DNA of 37,659 nucleotides. Source: an uncultured Spirochaetales bacterium. Its GTDB lineage: Bacteria > Spirochaetota > Spirochaetia > Sphaerochaetales > Sphaerochaetaceae. The translations under genes and the position numbers were made by a program. Of the stretch, positions 8,817-16,293 are shown piece after piece; the first letter of the stretch is position 1, and every line of letters starts with the position of its first letter. Where the stretch lies: the NCBI GenBank assembly GCA_949300325.1, contig CASGDQ010000015.1, positions 1-37,659 of the forward strand. The letters are read 5' to 3'. The notes beneath the pieces are model-generated. The model had not been told where the DNA came from and made no database searches. It saw nothing but the letters and a program-made list of their open reading frames with translations.

Positions 8817-8831
8817 ATTTTCGGAGGTTCT

Positions 8832-9656
8832 GTGGAAGAAGCGGTCTTAGGTAAGGGAATATCTTTTTCTTATGATAAAAAGAGCTCGCATAATGTCTTA
8901 CGCGATGTTTCCCTATCCATAAAAAAGGGGTGCTTCGTAGCCGTTCTCGGATCAAACGGCTCAGGCAAATCCACGCTGATGAAACATCTTGATGCATTGC
9001 TTCCTCTTCAGAAAGGCCTGCTGCAGGTTTTGGGTATGGATGTGCGGGATGAAAAAAACATCCATGTCTTGCGCCGCCTTTGCGGCATGGTGTTTCAAGA
9101 TCCTGACAATCAGTTCGTATCCTCGGTGGTCGGGGAAGATGTGGCTTTCGGGTTGGAAAACTTTGAAGAAAAGGATATTCCTATGAAGGTTGAAAAAGCT
9201 CTTGAGCTTGTCGGCATGCCGGGTTTTGAAAAGAGGAATATCAATATGCTTTCAGGCGGGCAGAAACAGCGCATAGCCCTTGCCGGAGTGCTTGCCATGG
9301 ATCCGGAGATACTTGTTTTCGATGAGGCTGTTTCCATGTTGGATCAAGAAGGGCGGAAGGAAATGCTTTCCTATGTGAAAAGGCTTCATAAGGAAGGAAA
9401 GACGATATTCTGGGTGACCCATCAGGTCTCGGAGGCCATTGATGCCGATCTTGTCATCCTCATGAAGGGCGGAACGATCCTGAAAACAGGAAGGCCGGAT
9501 GAAGTGCTTTCAGATATCGGCCTTTTGAATGAGGCCGGTCTTGATGCCCCTCTTTCTGTAAAAATATGCCATGATCTAGCAAAAAGAGGCGTGAATATAG
9601 GGAAATGTCCATTGGATGTTCCTTCTCTTGCGGAGGTTATATGCGGCTTGAAGTGA
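8832..9656 (+). CDS. ecfA1: ECF transporter ATPase A1 (CbiO-like)
   Basis: 274-residue ABC ATPase of an energy-coupling-factor vitamin transporter, cytoplasmic, working with EcfA2 and EcfT. Walker A is GSNGSGKST (about residues 38-46), Q-loop VFQDPDNQF, signature LSGGQKQR, Walker B LVFDEA, and switch His in WVTHQ. The start is GTG at 8832, set by GGAGG (8823-8827). Upstream in-frame starts (TTG 8757, ATG 8760) would run translation through the terminator hairpin and add a non-homologous N-terminus. It overlaps ecfA2 by 16 nt. Confidence 0.92.
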   Translation: MEEAVLGKGISFSYDKKSSHNVLRDVSLSIKKGCFVAVLGSNGSGKSTLMKHLDALLPLQKGLLQVLGMDVRDEKNIHVLRRLCGMVFQDPDNQFVSSVVGEDVAFGLENFEEKDIPMKVEKALELVGMPGFEKRNINMLSGGQKQRIALAGVLAMDPEILVFDEAVSMLDQEGRKEMLSYVKRLHKEGKTIFWVTHQVSEAIDADLVILMKGGTILKTGRPDEVLSDIGLLNEAGLDAPLSVKICHDLAKRGVNIGKCPLDVPSLAEVICGLK

Positions 9657-10459
9657 AAGATCTCGGATTCACATATCTTGCTGCCACCCCTATGGCCTGC
9701 GAGGCGCTTTCAGGGCTGACTTTCTCTTTGGATGATGGAGCTTTCTTGGGGATAATGGGAAAAACCGGTTGCGGCAAATCCACTTTGATCCAGCTTTTGG
9801 CAGGGCTTATGGAGCCTTCTCACGGAAGCATCTTGATCGATGGCAAGGATATCAATGAAGCAGATTATGATAAGACAGATCTTCGAAGACATTTGTCGAT
9901 CGTGTTCCAATATCCGGAGTATCAGCTTTTTGAGTCCACAGTGGAGAAGGATGTAGCATTTTCTTTAAAGCATAGAAGTCTGAGCAGGATGGAGGTGGAA
10001 GAACGCGTAGAAGAAGCGTTGGAGATGATGGGTTTTTCCTTTTCCAGGATCAGGAAAAAATCCCCTCTTGCCCTTTCTTCGGGTGAAAAGAGAAGGGTGG
10101 CCATAGCTGGAGCTCTTGCTTCAAAGCCGGAAATCCTTATTCTCGATGAACCGTTTGCAGGGCTTGATCCGTTTGCAAAGGATGATTTCATCCGCTTGCT
10201 CCGCTCTCTCAACAGTGCTGGAATGACAGTGATAATCGTTTCCCATGATTCGGACAGCCTTTTCATGTGCGCAAAACATTTGATGGTGCTCGAATCGGGA
10301 CGCATGAAGGCTTTCGGCAGCACTATGGATATTTTTCAGGACAGCTTTCTTTTTCTTGCAAAACCAGAGATCCTTGATCTCGCTGAAAGATTGGGATTGA
10401 AAAGGCCTTGTGCAAGTTATGATGAGCTTTTGGATGGGATCATGGAGGTTTTGTCATGA
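9641..10459 (+). CDS. ecfA2: ECF transporter ATPase A2 (CbiO-like)
   Basis: 272-residue second ABC ATPase of the ECF module. Walker A GKTGCGKST, Q-loop VFQYPEYQLFE, signature LSSGEKRR (LSSGE replaces LSGGQ, common in EcfA2), Walker B LILDEP and AGLDP, switch His in VSHD. The ATG at 9641 is 4 nt from GGAGG (9632-9636); an earlier in-frame ATG at 9605 lies inside ecfA1 and is not needed. Its stop overlaps the ecfT start (ATGA), showing translational coupling. Confidence 0.92.
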   Translation: MRLEVKDLGFTYLAATPMACEALSGLTFSLDDGAFLGIMGKTGCGKSTLIQLLAGLMEPSHGSILIDGKDINEADYDKTDLRRHLSIVFQYPEYQLFESTVEKDVAFSLKHRSLSRMEVEERVEEALEMMGFSFSRIRKKSPLALSSGEKRRVAIAGALASKPEILILDEPFAGLDPFAKDDFIRLLRSLNSAGMTVIIVSHDSDSLFMCAKHLMVLESGRMKAFGSTMDIFQDSFLFLAKPEILDLAERLGLKRPCASYDELLDGIMEVLS

Positions 10460-11244
10460 GAAGTCTTCCTCTTGGATGCTATGTCGATATCCCTTCTTTG
10501 ATGCACAGTGCCGATCCTTTGTGCAAGCTAGTCTGCCTTATACTGCTTCTTTCTTCTGTGATCCTGTCCGATTCGGTTCCCGGTTATCTGATTTTGGCAT
10601 TGTCCCTTGTTCTCTTTGCAATGCTTTCCCATCTGGGATTCAGGCATGTGTTCGGCGGCTTGAAAAGGATATATCCGTTCTTTTTGTTTATCCTTTTAAT
10701 GAATGCATTGTTTTTTTCCGATCAAGATCCTCTTTTTTCCTTTTGGATTTTTTCCTTCACAATGGCCGGCTTGCATCAGGGGCTGCTTGTAATTTTGAGA
10801 GTGCTTTTTGCCCTTGTGCTTGGAAATATATTCACATCCACTACATCTCCGTTAAAGATAACAGATGCCATTGAGGATTTGATCCGGCCTTTAGGAGTAT
10901 TCCGTATCCCGATAGGGGAAGTTGCCATGATCCTCGGCATTTCAATCAGGTTCGTGCCTGTATTCATCGAGGAAGCGGACATGATAAAAAAAGCGCAGAC
11001 GGCGCGTGGCGCGGGATTTGAAAGCAAGAAGCTGTCCCAGCGGGCTGCGGCTGTATTGCCGCTTGTGATACCGATATTCATATCGGCGTTCAAAAGAGCT
11101 GATGAGCTGTCCCTCGCAATGGAGGCGCGCGGTTATCATGGAAGAGATGAAAAAAGAAGGATTGCAAGGAAATTCTCAGCTTTTGACGGCGTTCTGCTGG
11201 TTTTCTGCCTGATTATTCTTTTTCTGCAAATATATGTTCTCTAG
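10456..11244 (+). CDS. ecfT: ECF transporter transmembrane component T
   Basis: 262-residue membrane scaffold linking the two ATPases to the S component. Hydrophobic helices occupy residues about 20-130 and 240-262. The cytoplasmic coupling-helix motifs ARGAG (near 180) and ARGYH (near 224) are present; these are the two ARG motifs that contact EcfA1/A2. The start overlaps the ecfA2 stop by 4 nt. Normal family length. Confidence 0.9.
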   Translation: MRSLPLGCYVDIPSLMHSADPLCKLVCLILLLSSVILSDSVPGYLILALSLVLFAMLSHLGFRHVFGGLKRIYPFFLFILLMNALFFSDQDPLFSFWIFSFTMAGLHQGLLVILRVLFALVLGNIFTSTTSPLKITDAIEDLIRPLGVFRIPIGEVAMILGISIRFVPVFIEEADMIKKAQTARGAGFESKKLSQRAAAVLPLVIPIFISAFKRADELSLAMEARGYHGRDEKRRIARKFSAFDGVLLVFCLIILFLQIYVL

Positions 11245-11286
11245 CCCCCGGCTTGACAGGGGCGGAAAAATCTTTAGGAGGTTCTG

Positions 11287-11829
11287 ATGTCTTCAGTAAA
11301 AAAATCGATCATCACTGCAGCCTGCATAGCACTCTGCATAGTGCTTCCGATGGCTTTTCATGCCATTCCGAATGCTGCGAATATCTATTGTCCGATGCAT
11401 GTGCCTGCATTGCTCTGCGGACTTATCTGCGGATGGCCGCTGGGGCTCTTGTGCGGTATTGCAGGGCCTGTTCTCTCAAGCGTTTTCACAGGGATGCCTC
11501 CAATGGCGTATCTTCCATCAATGATTGTAGAGCTTGCTGCATACGGCTTTTTTTCAGGACTTGTCATGACATTTCTTCATACAGGGAGATTGTATGCAGA
11601 TTTATACATAAGCCTGGTATCCGCCCTCTTGGCAGGAAGAATTTTGGCAGGGATTGCGAAGGCCCTCATATTTTCTGCAGGAAAGTATTCCCTTGCCGCA
11701 TGGACAGCTAGTTATTTCATCACATCTCTTCCCGGTCTCATCATCCAGCTGGCTTTAATTCCAAGCATAGTATTTGCTTTGCAGAAGGCTGCTTTGATTC
11801 CCGCAAGGTATGTAAAAGATGAGGATTGA
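11287..11829 (+). CDS. ECF transporter substrate-binding S component, substrate unknown
   Basis: 180-residue integral membrane protein with about six helices, the size of an ECF S component. The region CPMHVPALLCGLICGWP (about 38-54) and the SSVFTGMPPM stretch match a group of S components that I know only as generic; they are not BioY, ThiT, RibU, FolT or QueT by motif. It is encoded with its own A1-A2-T module, so it may be dedicated rather than shared. The ribosome site AGGAGG (11276-11281) is well placed. A small hairpin (GCCCC 11244-11248 with GGGGC 11259-11263) lies just before it. It overlaps the next gene by 11 nt. Confidence 0.85.
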   Translation: MSSVKKSIITAACIALCIVLPMAFHAIPNAANIYCPMHVPALLCGLICGWPLGLLCGIAGPVLSSVFTGMPPMAYLPSMIVELAAYGFFSGLVMTFLHTGRLYADLYISLVSALLAGRILAGIAKALIFSAGKYSLAAWTASYFITSLPGLIIQLALIPSIVFALQKAALIPARYVKDED

Positions 11830-12319
11830 GGATTATCTTTTTTCCCATATTTCAAGCCATCCGGAGCTTCAGGCCCAGGATGTGCTGAAGTTCTGTTATC
11901 AGGCATTTTTCGGCCCTGATCACATGCTAGTGGATGAAAAATGGGCAAAGCTCCTTTTTTTCGATGAGTATGGGCTATCAAGAGACCCTGGGTCGGGACT
12001 TTATGAAAATTTGTCGGATGAATTTTGCAGGGTCGATCTCCAAGCTTGGAAAAACGCAGGGCTTGACGGGGACCTTCTTTTTTCGATTTTCATCAGTTCC
12101 TGCAACAAAAGATATGATGATTCCTCTTTTGCTGAGTTTTTATCATCTGCCTGCTCCGATCTGCTAAGAAGAAAGTTCCCGCATTTATATGCCCCATGGG
12201 AGGAATATCTTATCTCCTATTTTGCTGAGGGGGTTCATTCTGTGCATCACAGCACAAGCTACCGCAATGCGTATGAGCCTTGCTACAGGGTGGTAAGAAG
12301 ATCCTTGTTGCCCATTTGA
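11819..12319 (+). CDS. conserved hypothetical protein
   Basis: 166-residue soluble protein overlapping the S-component gene by 11 nt, so it is probably part of the ECF transcript. The N-terminus (HPELQAQDVLKFCYQAFFGPDHML) resembles an uncharacterised family in anaerobes with a (Y/F)Q-x-x-FG-x-x-H core; I know no function. The C-terminal part has an HSVHHSTSYRNAY stretch with three His in six residues, which could bind metal. Mostly helical; no membrane segment or signal peptide. No strong ribosome site; coupling to the upstream gene is likely. Confidence 0.65.
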   Translation: MRIEDYLFSHISSHPELQAQDVLKFCYQAFFGPDHMLVDEKWAKLLFFDEYGLSRDPGSGLYENLSDEFCRVDLQAWKNAGLDGDLLFSIFISSCNKRYDDSSFAEFLSSACSDLLRRKFPHLYAPWEEYLISYFAEGVHSVHHSTSYRNAYEPCYRVVRRSLLPI

Positions 12320-12336
12320 AAAGCTAGGATTATGCT
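12308..12336 (+). promoter_or_regulatory. possible promoter of the aldo-keto reductase
   Basis: TTGCCC (12308-12313), 17 bp, TATGCT (12331-12336), then 7 nt to ATG 12344. Fits the leaderless pattern; both hexamers are 4/6 matches. Confidence 0.4.
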
Positions 12337-12343
12337 TTTAGAC

Positions 12344-13342
12344 ATGTATGTTTCGAATCCTGGAAGATATGACGAGATGCCATATAGGAGAGCTGGGACC
12401 TCCGGGCTCAAGCTGTCTGCTCTTTCGCTCGGCTTTTGGCATAATTTTGGAGCTGGTTCGGATTTTGAGGAGATGAAGAGGATGGTCTTTTCTGCTTTTG
12501 ACGGAGGAATCACCTGCTTCGATCTTGCAAACAATTATGGCCCTCCCGCCGGAAGCGCGGAGGAAAATTTTGGAGCGATCCTCAAATCAGGATTGTCCAA
12601 TTACCGTGATGAGCTGGTCATCTCGACCAAGGCCGGACATGAGATGTGGAGCGGACCTTATGGAAACTGGGGAAGCAGGAAGCACATCATTGCCTCCCTC
12701 GATTGCAGTCTTAAGCGTTTGGGCCTTGATTATGTCGATATCTTTTATCATCACCGTCCTGACCCGGAGACCCCTCTGGAAGAGACCATGGATGCTCTTG
12801 CATATGCAGTGAGAAGCGGCAAGGCTATTTATGTGGCCTTGAGCAAGTATCCACCGGAGCTTTTGAGAAAAGCAAAGGACATTCTGGAAAGAAGCTATAA
12901 CATACACCCTCTTGTCAACCAGATCCGGTATTCCATGTTGGATAGGAGAGTGGAGGAGGAAGAGGATATTTTCACAGCCTTAAGGAAGATGGAGATGTCC
13001 GCTGTGGTCTTCTCTCCTTTGGCGCAGGGCCTTCTGACCGATAAGTATCTTTTGGGGATTGTAATGGAGAATACAAGGGCAAAGGAAAACCGGTTTCTCA
13101 AGGAGAGCATAATAACTCCAGAAATGGTTACAAAGCTGAATGCCTTGAACAAAATCGCGAGTAGGCGCGGACAGAGCCTTTCCGAAATGGCCTTGTCTTT
13201 TGTTCTGCGTCACGATACGGTGGCTTCTGTGATCATCGGTGCAAGAAATGCCGATCAGGTAAAAAAGAACATCCTTGCCATCGGAAAATATATGGATTTC
13301 TCTCCGGAGGAACTAGCCAAGATAAGATCTTATGCAATTTAA
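12344..13342 (+). CDS. aldo-keto reductase, YghZ (L-glyceraldehyde 3-phosphate reductase) type
   Basis: 332-residue NADPH-dependent (beta/alpha)8 reductase. It aligns closely to E. coli YghZ/GprA from the first residues (SNPGRY versus ANPERY) onward: LSLGFWHNFG, DLANNYGPPAGSAEENFG, STKAGHEMWSGPYGNWGSRK, SLKRLGLDYVDIFYHHR and SPLAQGLLTDKYL. The catalytic tetrad is visible (Asp and Tyr of DLANNYG, Lys of STKAG, His of YHHR). YghZ detoxifies L-glyceraldehyde 3-phosphate and other aldehydes. An in-frame ATG at 12332 would add four residues; 12344 matches the homologue's N-terminus and the promoter spacing. The 3' end overlaps the convergent DUF362 gene by 4 nt. Confidence 0.88.
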   Translation: MYVSNPGRYDEMPYRRAGTSGLKLSALSLGFWHNFGAGSDFEEMKRMVFSAFDGGITCFDLANNYGPPAGSAEENFGAILKSGLSNYRDELVISTKAGHEMWSGPYGNWGSRKHIIASLDCSLKRLGLDYVDIFYHHRPDPETPLEETMDALAYAVRSGKAIYVALSKYPPELLRKAKDILERSYNIHPLVNQIRYSMLDRRVEEEEDIFTALRKMEMSAVVFSPLAQGLLTDKYLLGIVMENTRAKENRFLKESIITPEMVTKLNALNKIASRRGQSLSEMALSFVLRHDTVASVIIGARNADQVKKNILAIGKYMDFSPEELAKIRSYAI

Positions 13343-14442
13343 TCCGGCAGTTTTTTTACCATATCCATTATATCTTTTGCTTTGACAGGACAGCCTCCGA
13401 CAGGATGGGCTGCCATATTGCAGCAGGCGCCGGCTCCTAAAAAACAGGCCTTGTTCCGATAGCCTTGTCCGATTGCTATCTTGTTTTTCCCCAGTTTATA
13501 AAGCATTCCAGCTTCATCCAGCCTCTTGAGGGCATGTATCAGATTTGCATAGCATGCAGAGCAGGCCGAATCTGGAGCTGTCATGGTTGCAAGCCTTCTT
13601 GCTTCCCCTGTGGGTCTGCCAGTCATGGAGGCTTCCGGTTTTTCAAGCTCGATTATTTTTGCGTGTGACCAATCGGATGAGCCTACCTTGAAGCTTTCTG
13701 CAAGCGGGATGTATCTCACTTCATCAAGGCTGAATCCAAGCAGCGCCGATGCATAGGAATCGAGCAATACAGGATCGGTTGCCATCATCATCCTATCGGT
13801 TCTTACCGGATTTCCGCCTTCTTCGAAATCCAGATCTCCAGAAATGCTGTCTGCTATGGTCAGATCTGGTTTTATTATGGCATTAAGCGCCGCTATCGGC
13901 CTCATAAGGCCGAGTTTATGGAACATCCGCTTTGATTTGTCTGATAGGCAGCCTTTCATATTCTTCAGCGCACAGGTCATGCCTGTCTGGCAATGCCCTT
14001 TGAGCACCGGAAGGTTTATGAGGAAATCAAGGTCAAGAGCGGTTCTTGAGATTTCCATGCTTATTCCATTGCTTTCTTTCGTGACATATGTATCATCTTT
14101 GATATCCAACAATTTCACAGAGTATTTTTTTGCGATCTCGTAATAACCGTTTAATCGTAATGCTCTTTTAGTGTCATCCCCGACCCAGGAGCTTTCAAGG
14201 ATTGTGATATCTTTATACCCCAGATTTTTCAGATATTCGATCACCGCGGAAATTATTTCCACATGAGTCGTCGCACCCGTATCCGGGGTGGTGGCTATCA
14301 CCAGATTAGGTTTAAGCCCTATTTTCGCATTTTTGTCTGTGAGCTTCTCTTCAAAAGGGTAGACGGAGAGAAGCGAGTTTGTCATCTTTTTTATATCATG
14401 CCCGTAGGTGAGGCAAATCCAATCGTCTTTTTCCAATTTCAT
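13339..14442 (-). CDS. DUF362 family protein with C-terminal cysteine cluster
   Basis: 367-residue DUF362 protein. The DUF362 core (about 40-255) has KPNLV, a conserved LPVLKGH motif, and DPVLLDSYAS. The tail carries two groups of cysteines, CSACYANL (about 290) and CFLGAGACCNMAAHPVGGCP (about 335-355), which could hold an iron-sulphur centre or other metal but do not form a standard ferredoxin pattern. The family is often found with redox or sugar-acid genes; function is unproved. The start is set by GAGGA (reverse strand) 8 nt upstream. It is divergent from the glycerate kinase across 108 nt. Confidence 0.8.
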   Translation of the reverse strand: MKLEKDDWICLTYGHDIKKMTNSLLSVYPFEEKLTDKNAKIGLKPNLVIATTPDTGATTHVEIISAVIEYLKNLGYKDITILESSWVGDDTKRALRLNGYYEIAKKYSVKLLDIKDDTYVTKESNGISMEISRTALDLDFLINLPVLKGHCQTGMTCALKNMKGCLSDKSKRMFHKLGLMRPIAALNAIIKPDLTIADSISGDLDFEEGGNPVRTDRMMMATDPVLLDSYASALLGFSLDEVRYIPLAESFKVGSSDWSHAKIIELEKPEASMTGRPTGEARRLATMTAPDSACSACYANLIHALKRLDEAGMLYKLGKNKIAIGQGYRNKACFLGAGACCNMAAHPVGGCPVKAKDIMDMVKKLPD

Positions 14443-14483
14443 CGTTTATTCCTCAAAAGTTGTTTCTAATTGTAGATTAAAGC

Positions 14484-14512
14484 TTTACAATTTTAAAATA
14501 AAATAACATAAT
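14484..14512 (+). promoter_or_regulatory. promoter of the glycerate kinase gene
   Basis: TTTACA (14484-14489), 17 bp, CATAAT (14507-14512), each one mismatch from consensus. Predicted start of transcription is near 14519, immediately before the palindromic operator. Confidence 0.65.
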
Positions 14513-14520
14513 TGAAGAGA

Positions 14521-14538
14521 ATTGTATACAATATACAA
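14521..14538 (+). promoter_or_regulatory. GntR-type operator at the glycerate kinase start site
   Basis: Perfect 12-bp palindrome ATTGTATACAAT (14521-14532), extended by a second half-site ATACAA (14533-14538). Bases 14521-14536 are the exact reverse complement of 24328-24343 in front of the transketolase operon. Placed over the predicted +1, so binding should repress. The likely binder is the GntR protein encoded at 23557-24186. Confidence 0.75.
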
Positions 14539-14550
14539 TAGGAGGTTTCG

Positions 14551-15690
14551 ATGAAAAAGGTGATTCTTATCCCTGATTCTTTCAAGGGGACCATGTCATC
14601 AAGCGAAATATGTTCGATAATGAGGGATGTCATCCTGCAGCATTATCCGAATTGCGAGGTGATATCCATTCCTGTCGCAGACGGAGGGGAAGGCTCTGTT
14701 GATGCGTTTTTGGAAGCATTGGGTGGAGAAAGGATAAAACTGCGGGTCAACGGCCCTTATCCTGGGGAGGAGATCGACTCGTATTATGGCATGCTTCCAG
14801 GCAATATCGCTGTAATCGAAATGGCTGCTGCTGCGGCCCTGCCAATGGTTGAAGGCAGGAAGGATCCTTCTAAGACAACGACATTCGGCGTCGGCCAGCT
14901 CATGCTCGATGCATTGGATAAAGGGGCAAAGAAAATTATTCTTGGACTTGGCGGAAGCTGTACCAATGATGGCGCGGCGGGATTGGCCGCGGCCTGCGGA
15001 GTCTCTTTCTTCAATTTGAAAGGTGAGAGATTCATTCCGGTCGGAGGCACGCTTGGCGAGGTTGAGAAGGTGGATGCGGACACCATGGATCCACGTTTTA
15101 AGAATGTTCCCATCATCACCATGTGCGATATCGATAATCCATTCTATGGTCCTGAGGGTGCAGCGGCGATCTATGGCCCCCAGAAGGGTGCGGATGAAAG
15201 CATGGTCGCAATGCTTGATGAGAATATGAAGCACTTTGCAGAAGTTCTTAAAAGAGATCTGAAAACGGATGTCCAGGCGATTCCTGGATCCGGTGCTGCA
15301 GGAGGAATGGGTGGAGGAGTGGCCGCCTATTTCGGCTCTGAGCTTCAGATGGGTATAGAGACCGTATTGGATACTGTGCATTTTGATACCCTTTTAGACG
15401 GTGCGGACTATGTCTATACGGGAGAAGGCAAGATAGACGGACAGAGCCTTAGAGGAAAGGTTGTGATAGGCGTTGCCAGAAAGGCCAGCAAAAAGAAGGT
15501 TAAGACAATTGCCTTTGTTGGTGATATCGGGGATAGTGTAGAAGGCGCTTATGATGAAGGCGTTACCGGAATATTCTCAATCAACAGGGTTGCCGTCCCT
15601 TATAAAGAGGCTCGGGGCAGGGCAAGAAACGATCTAGCGCTTACTGTAGATAATCTTCTCAGATTTCAAAAAGCTGTCTCAGCCAGATAA
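14551..15690 (+). CDS. glycerate 2-kinase (GarK/GlxK family)
   Basis: 379-residue kinase phosphorylating D-glycerate to 2-phosphoglycerate, the usual exit of glyoxylate, glycerate and sugar-acid catabolism into glycolysis. Family motifs are clear: PDSFKGTMSS at the N-terminus, ADGGEGS (about 44-50), GLGGSCTNDGAAG (about 131-143), PGSGAAGGMGGG (about 248-259) and TGEGKIDGQS near 290. Normal family length. Ribosome site GGAGG (14541-14545). Its promoter carries the same palindrome as the transketolase operon, so it is probably the kinase of that pathway despite lying 9 kb away. Confidence 0.92.
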   Translation: MKKVILIPDSFKGTMSSSEICSIMRDVILQHYPNCEVISIPVADGGEGSVDAFLEALGGERIKLRVNGPYPGEEIDSYYGMLPGNIAVIEMAAAAALPMVEGRKDPSKTTTFGVGQLMLDALDKGAKKIILGLGGSCTNDGAAGLAAACGVSFFNLKGERFIPVGGTLGEVEKVDADTMDPRFKNVPIITMCDIDNPFYGPEGAAAIYGPQKGADESMVAMLDENMKHFAEVLKRDLKTDVQAIPGSGAAGGMGGGVAAYFGSELQMGIETVLDTVHFDTLLDGADYVYTGEGKIDGQSLRGKVVIGVARKASKKKVKTIAFVGDIGDSVEGAYDEGVTGIFSINRVAVPYKEARGRARNDLALTVDNLLRFQKAVSAR

Positions 15691-15698
15691 GTGGAGCT

Positions 15699-16208
15699 TT
15701 ATGCCTTTATGATGTCATTGATGAAATCATAAAAGCTTTCAACGGTTTCGGATATGACTTTGCCCATCATGCCTTTGGGATTGAATGGCTTATCTGCCAT
15801 AGTGTAGGTGTATAGGGTATCGTTATATCCGATTTTGATTTCCGCTTTGAGCACATGTTTGCCATGCTCCTCTGTAGTGTATGCTTTTTCAACGGATTTC
15901 AGTTCCGCCTTTTTGAAATAAAGCACATCGTCAGCCATGGCTATGGCTCCGCTATCGTTTTTTTCGTCATAGGCAAGTATTACCGCTTCATCATTGTTTG
16001 TCATGAGACGTTTTACCTTGTTATAGTTCAGACCAAATTCCTTCATGTGCTTTAAAAGCTTGTCTTCTACAGGCTGCATTGCCGCATGATAGCTTTGGAA
16101 TGCGTTCTTTCTTCTTCTTTTTGCAGTAGCTGTTGCATAAATATTGAATAGTGTGACTGCGATGAGAGCCATTATGAGGATATAGGTTATGATGTTTTTG
16201 AAAGCCAT
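15699..16208 (-). CDS. hypothetical protein with N-terminal membrane anchor
   Basis: 169 residues: one hydrophobic helix at about 5-28, a basic stretch (KRRRKN), then a soluble domain of alternating strands and helices ending in a hydrophobic C-terminal helix. I do not recognise a family. The soluble part would be cytoplasmic by the positive-inside rule (KRRRKN follows the helix). It ends 8 nt from the glycerate kinase stop and is divergent from the sigma-54 activator. No Shine-Dalgarno; a near-consensus promoter ends 6 nt before the ATG. Confidence 0.65.
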   Translation of the reverse strand: MAFKNIITYILIMALIAVTLFNIYATATAKRRRKNAFQSYHAAMQPVEDKLLKHMKEFGLNYNKVKRLMTNNDEAVILAYDEKNDSGAIAMADDVLYFKKAELKSVEKAYTTEEHGKHVLKAEIKIGYNDTLYTYTMADKPFNPKGMMGKVISETVESFYDFINDIIKA

Positions 16209-16214
16209 GGACTA

Positions 16215-16243
16215 ATGATAAGGGTAATATTGTTGATTTTCAA
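16215..16243 (-). promoter_or_regulatory. promoter of the hypothetical membrane protein gene, leaderless
   Basis: Minus strand TTGAAA (16243-16238), 17 bp, TATCAT (16220-16215), each one mismatch from consensus, then 6 nt to the ATG at 16208. Confidence 0.65.
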
Positions 16244-16257
16244 TGACTGTATTCATG

Positions 16258-16286
16258 TTGCATGCGGCTTGGGGGACAAATATAAT
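16258..16286 (+). promoter_or_regulatory. promoter of the sigma-54 activator gene, leaderless
   Basis: TTGCAT (16258-16263), 17 bp, consensus TATAAT (16281-16286), then 7 nt to ATG 16294. No ribosome site. Confidence 0.55.
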
Positions 16287-16293
16287 TAGAAAA

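Noticed and set aside
8661..8831. Cobalamin, TPP, FMN, THF or preQ1 riboswitch for the ECF operon
   Set aside because: None of the conserved boxes of these classes could be found, so only an unnamed structured leader is claimed.
14599..15381. 260-residue minus-strand ORF opposite the glycerate kinase
   Set aside because: Cys/His/Arg-rich shadow typical of the reverse strand; the glycerate kinase motifs are continuous on the plus strand.
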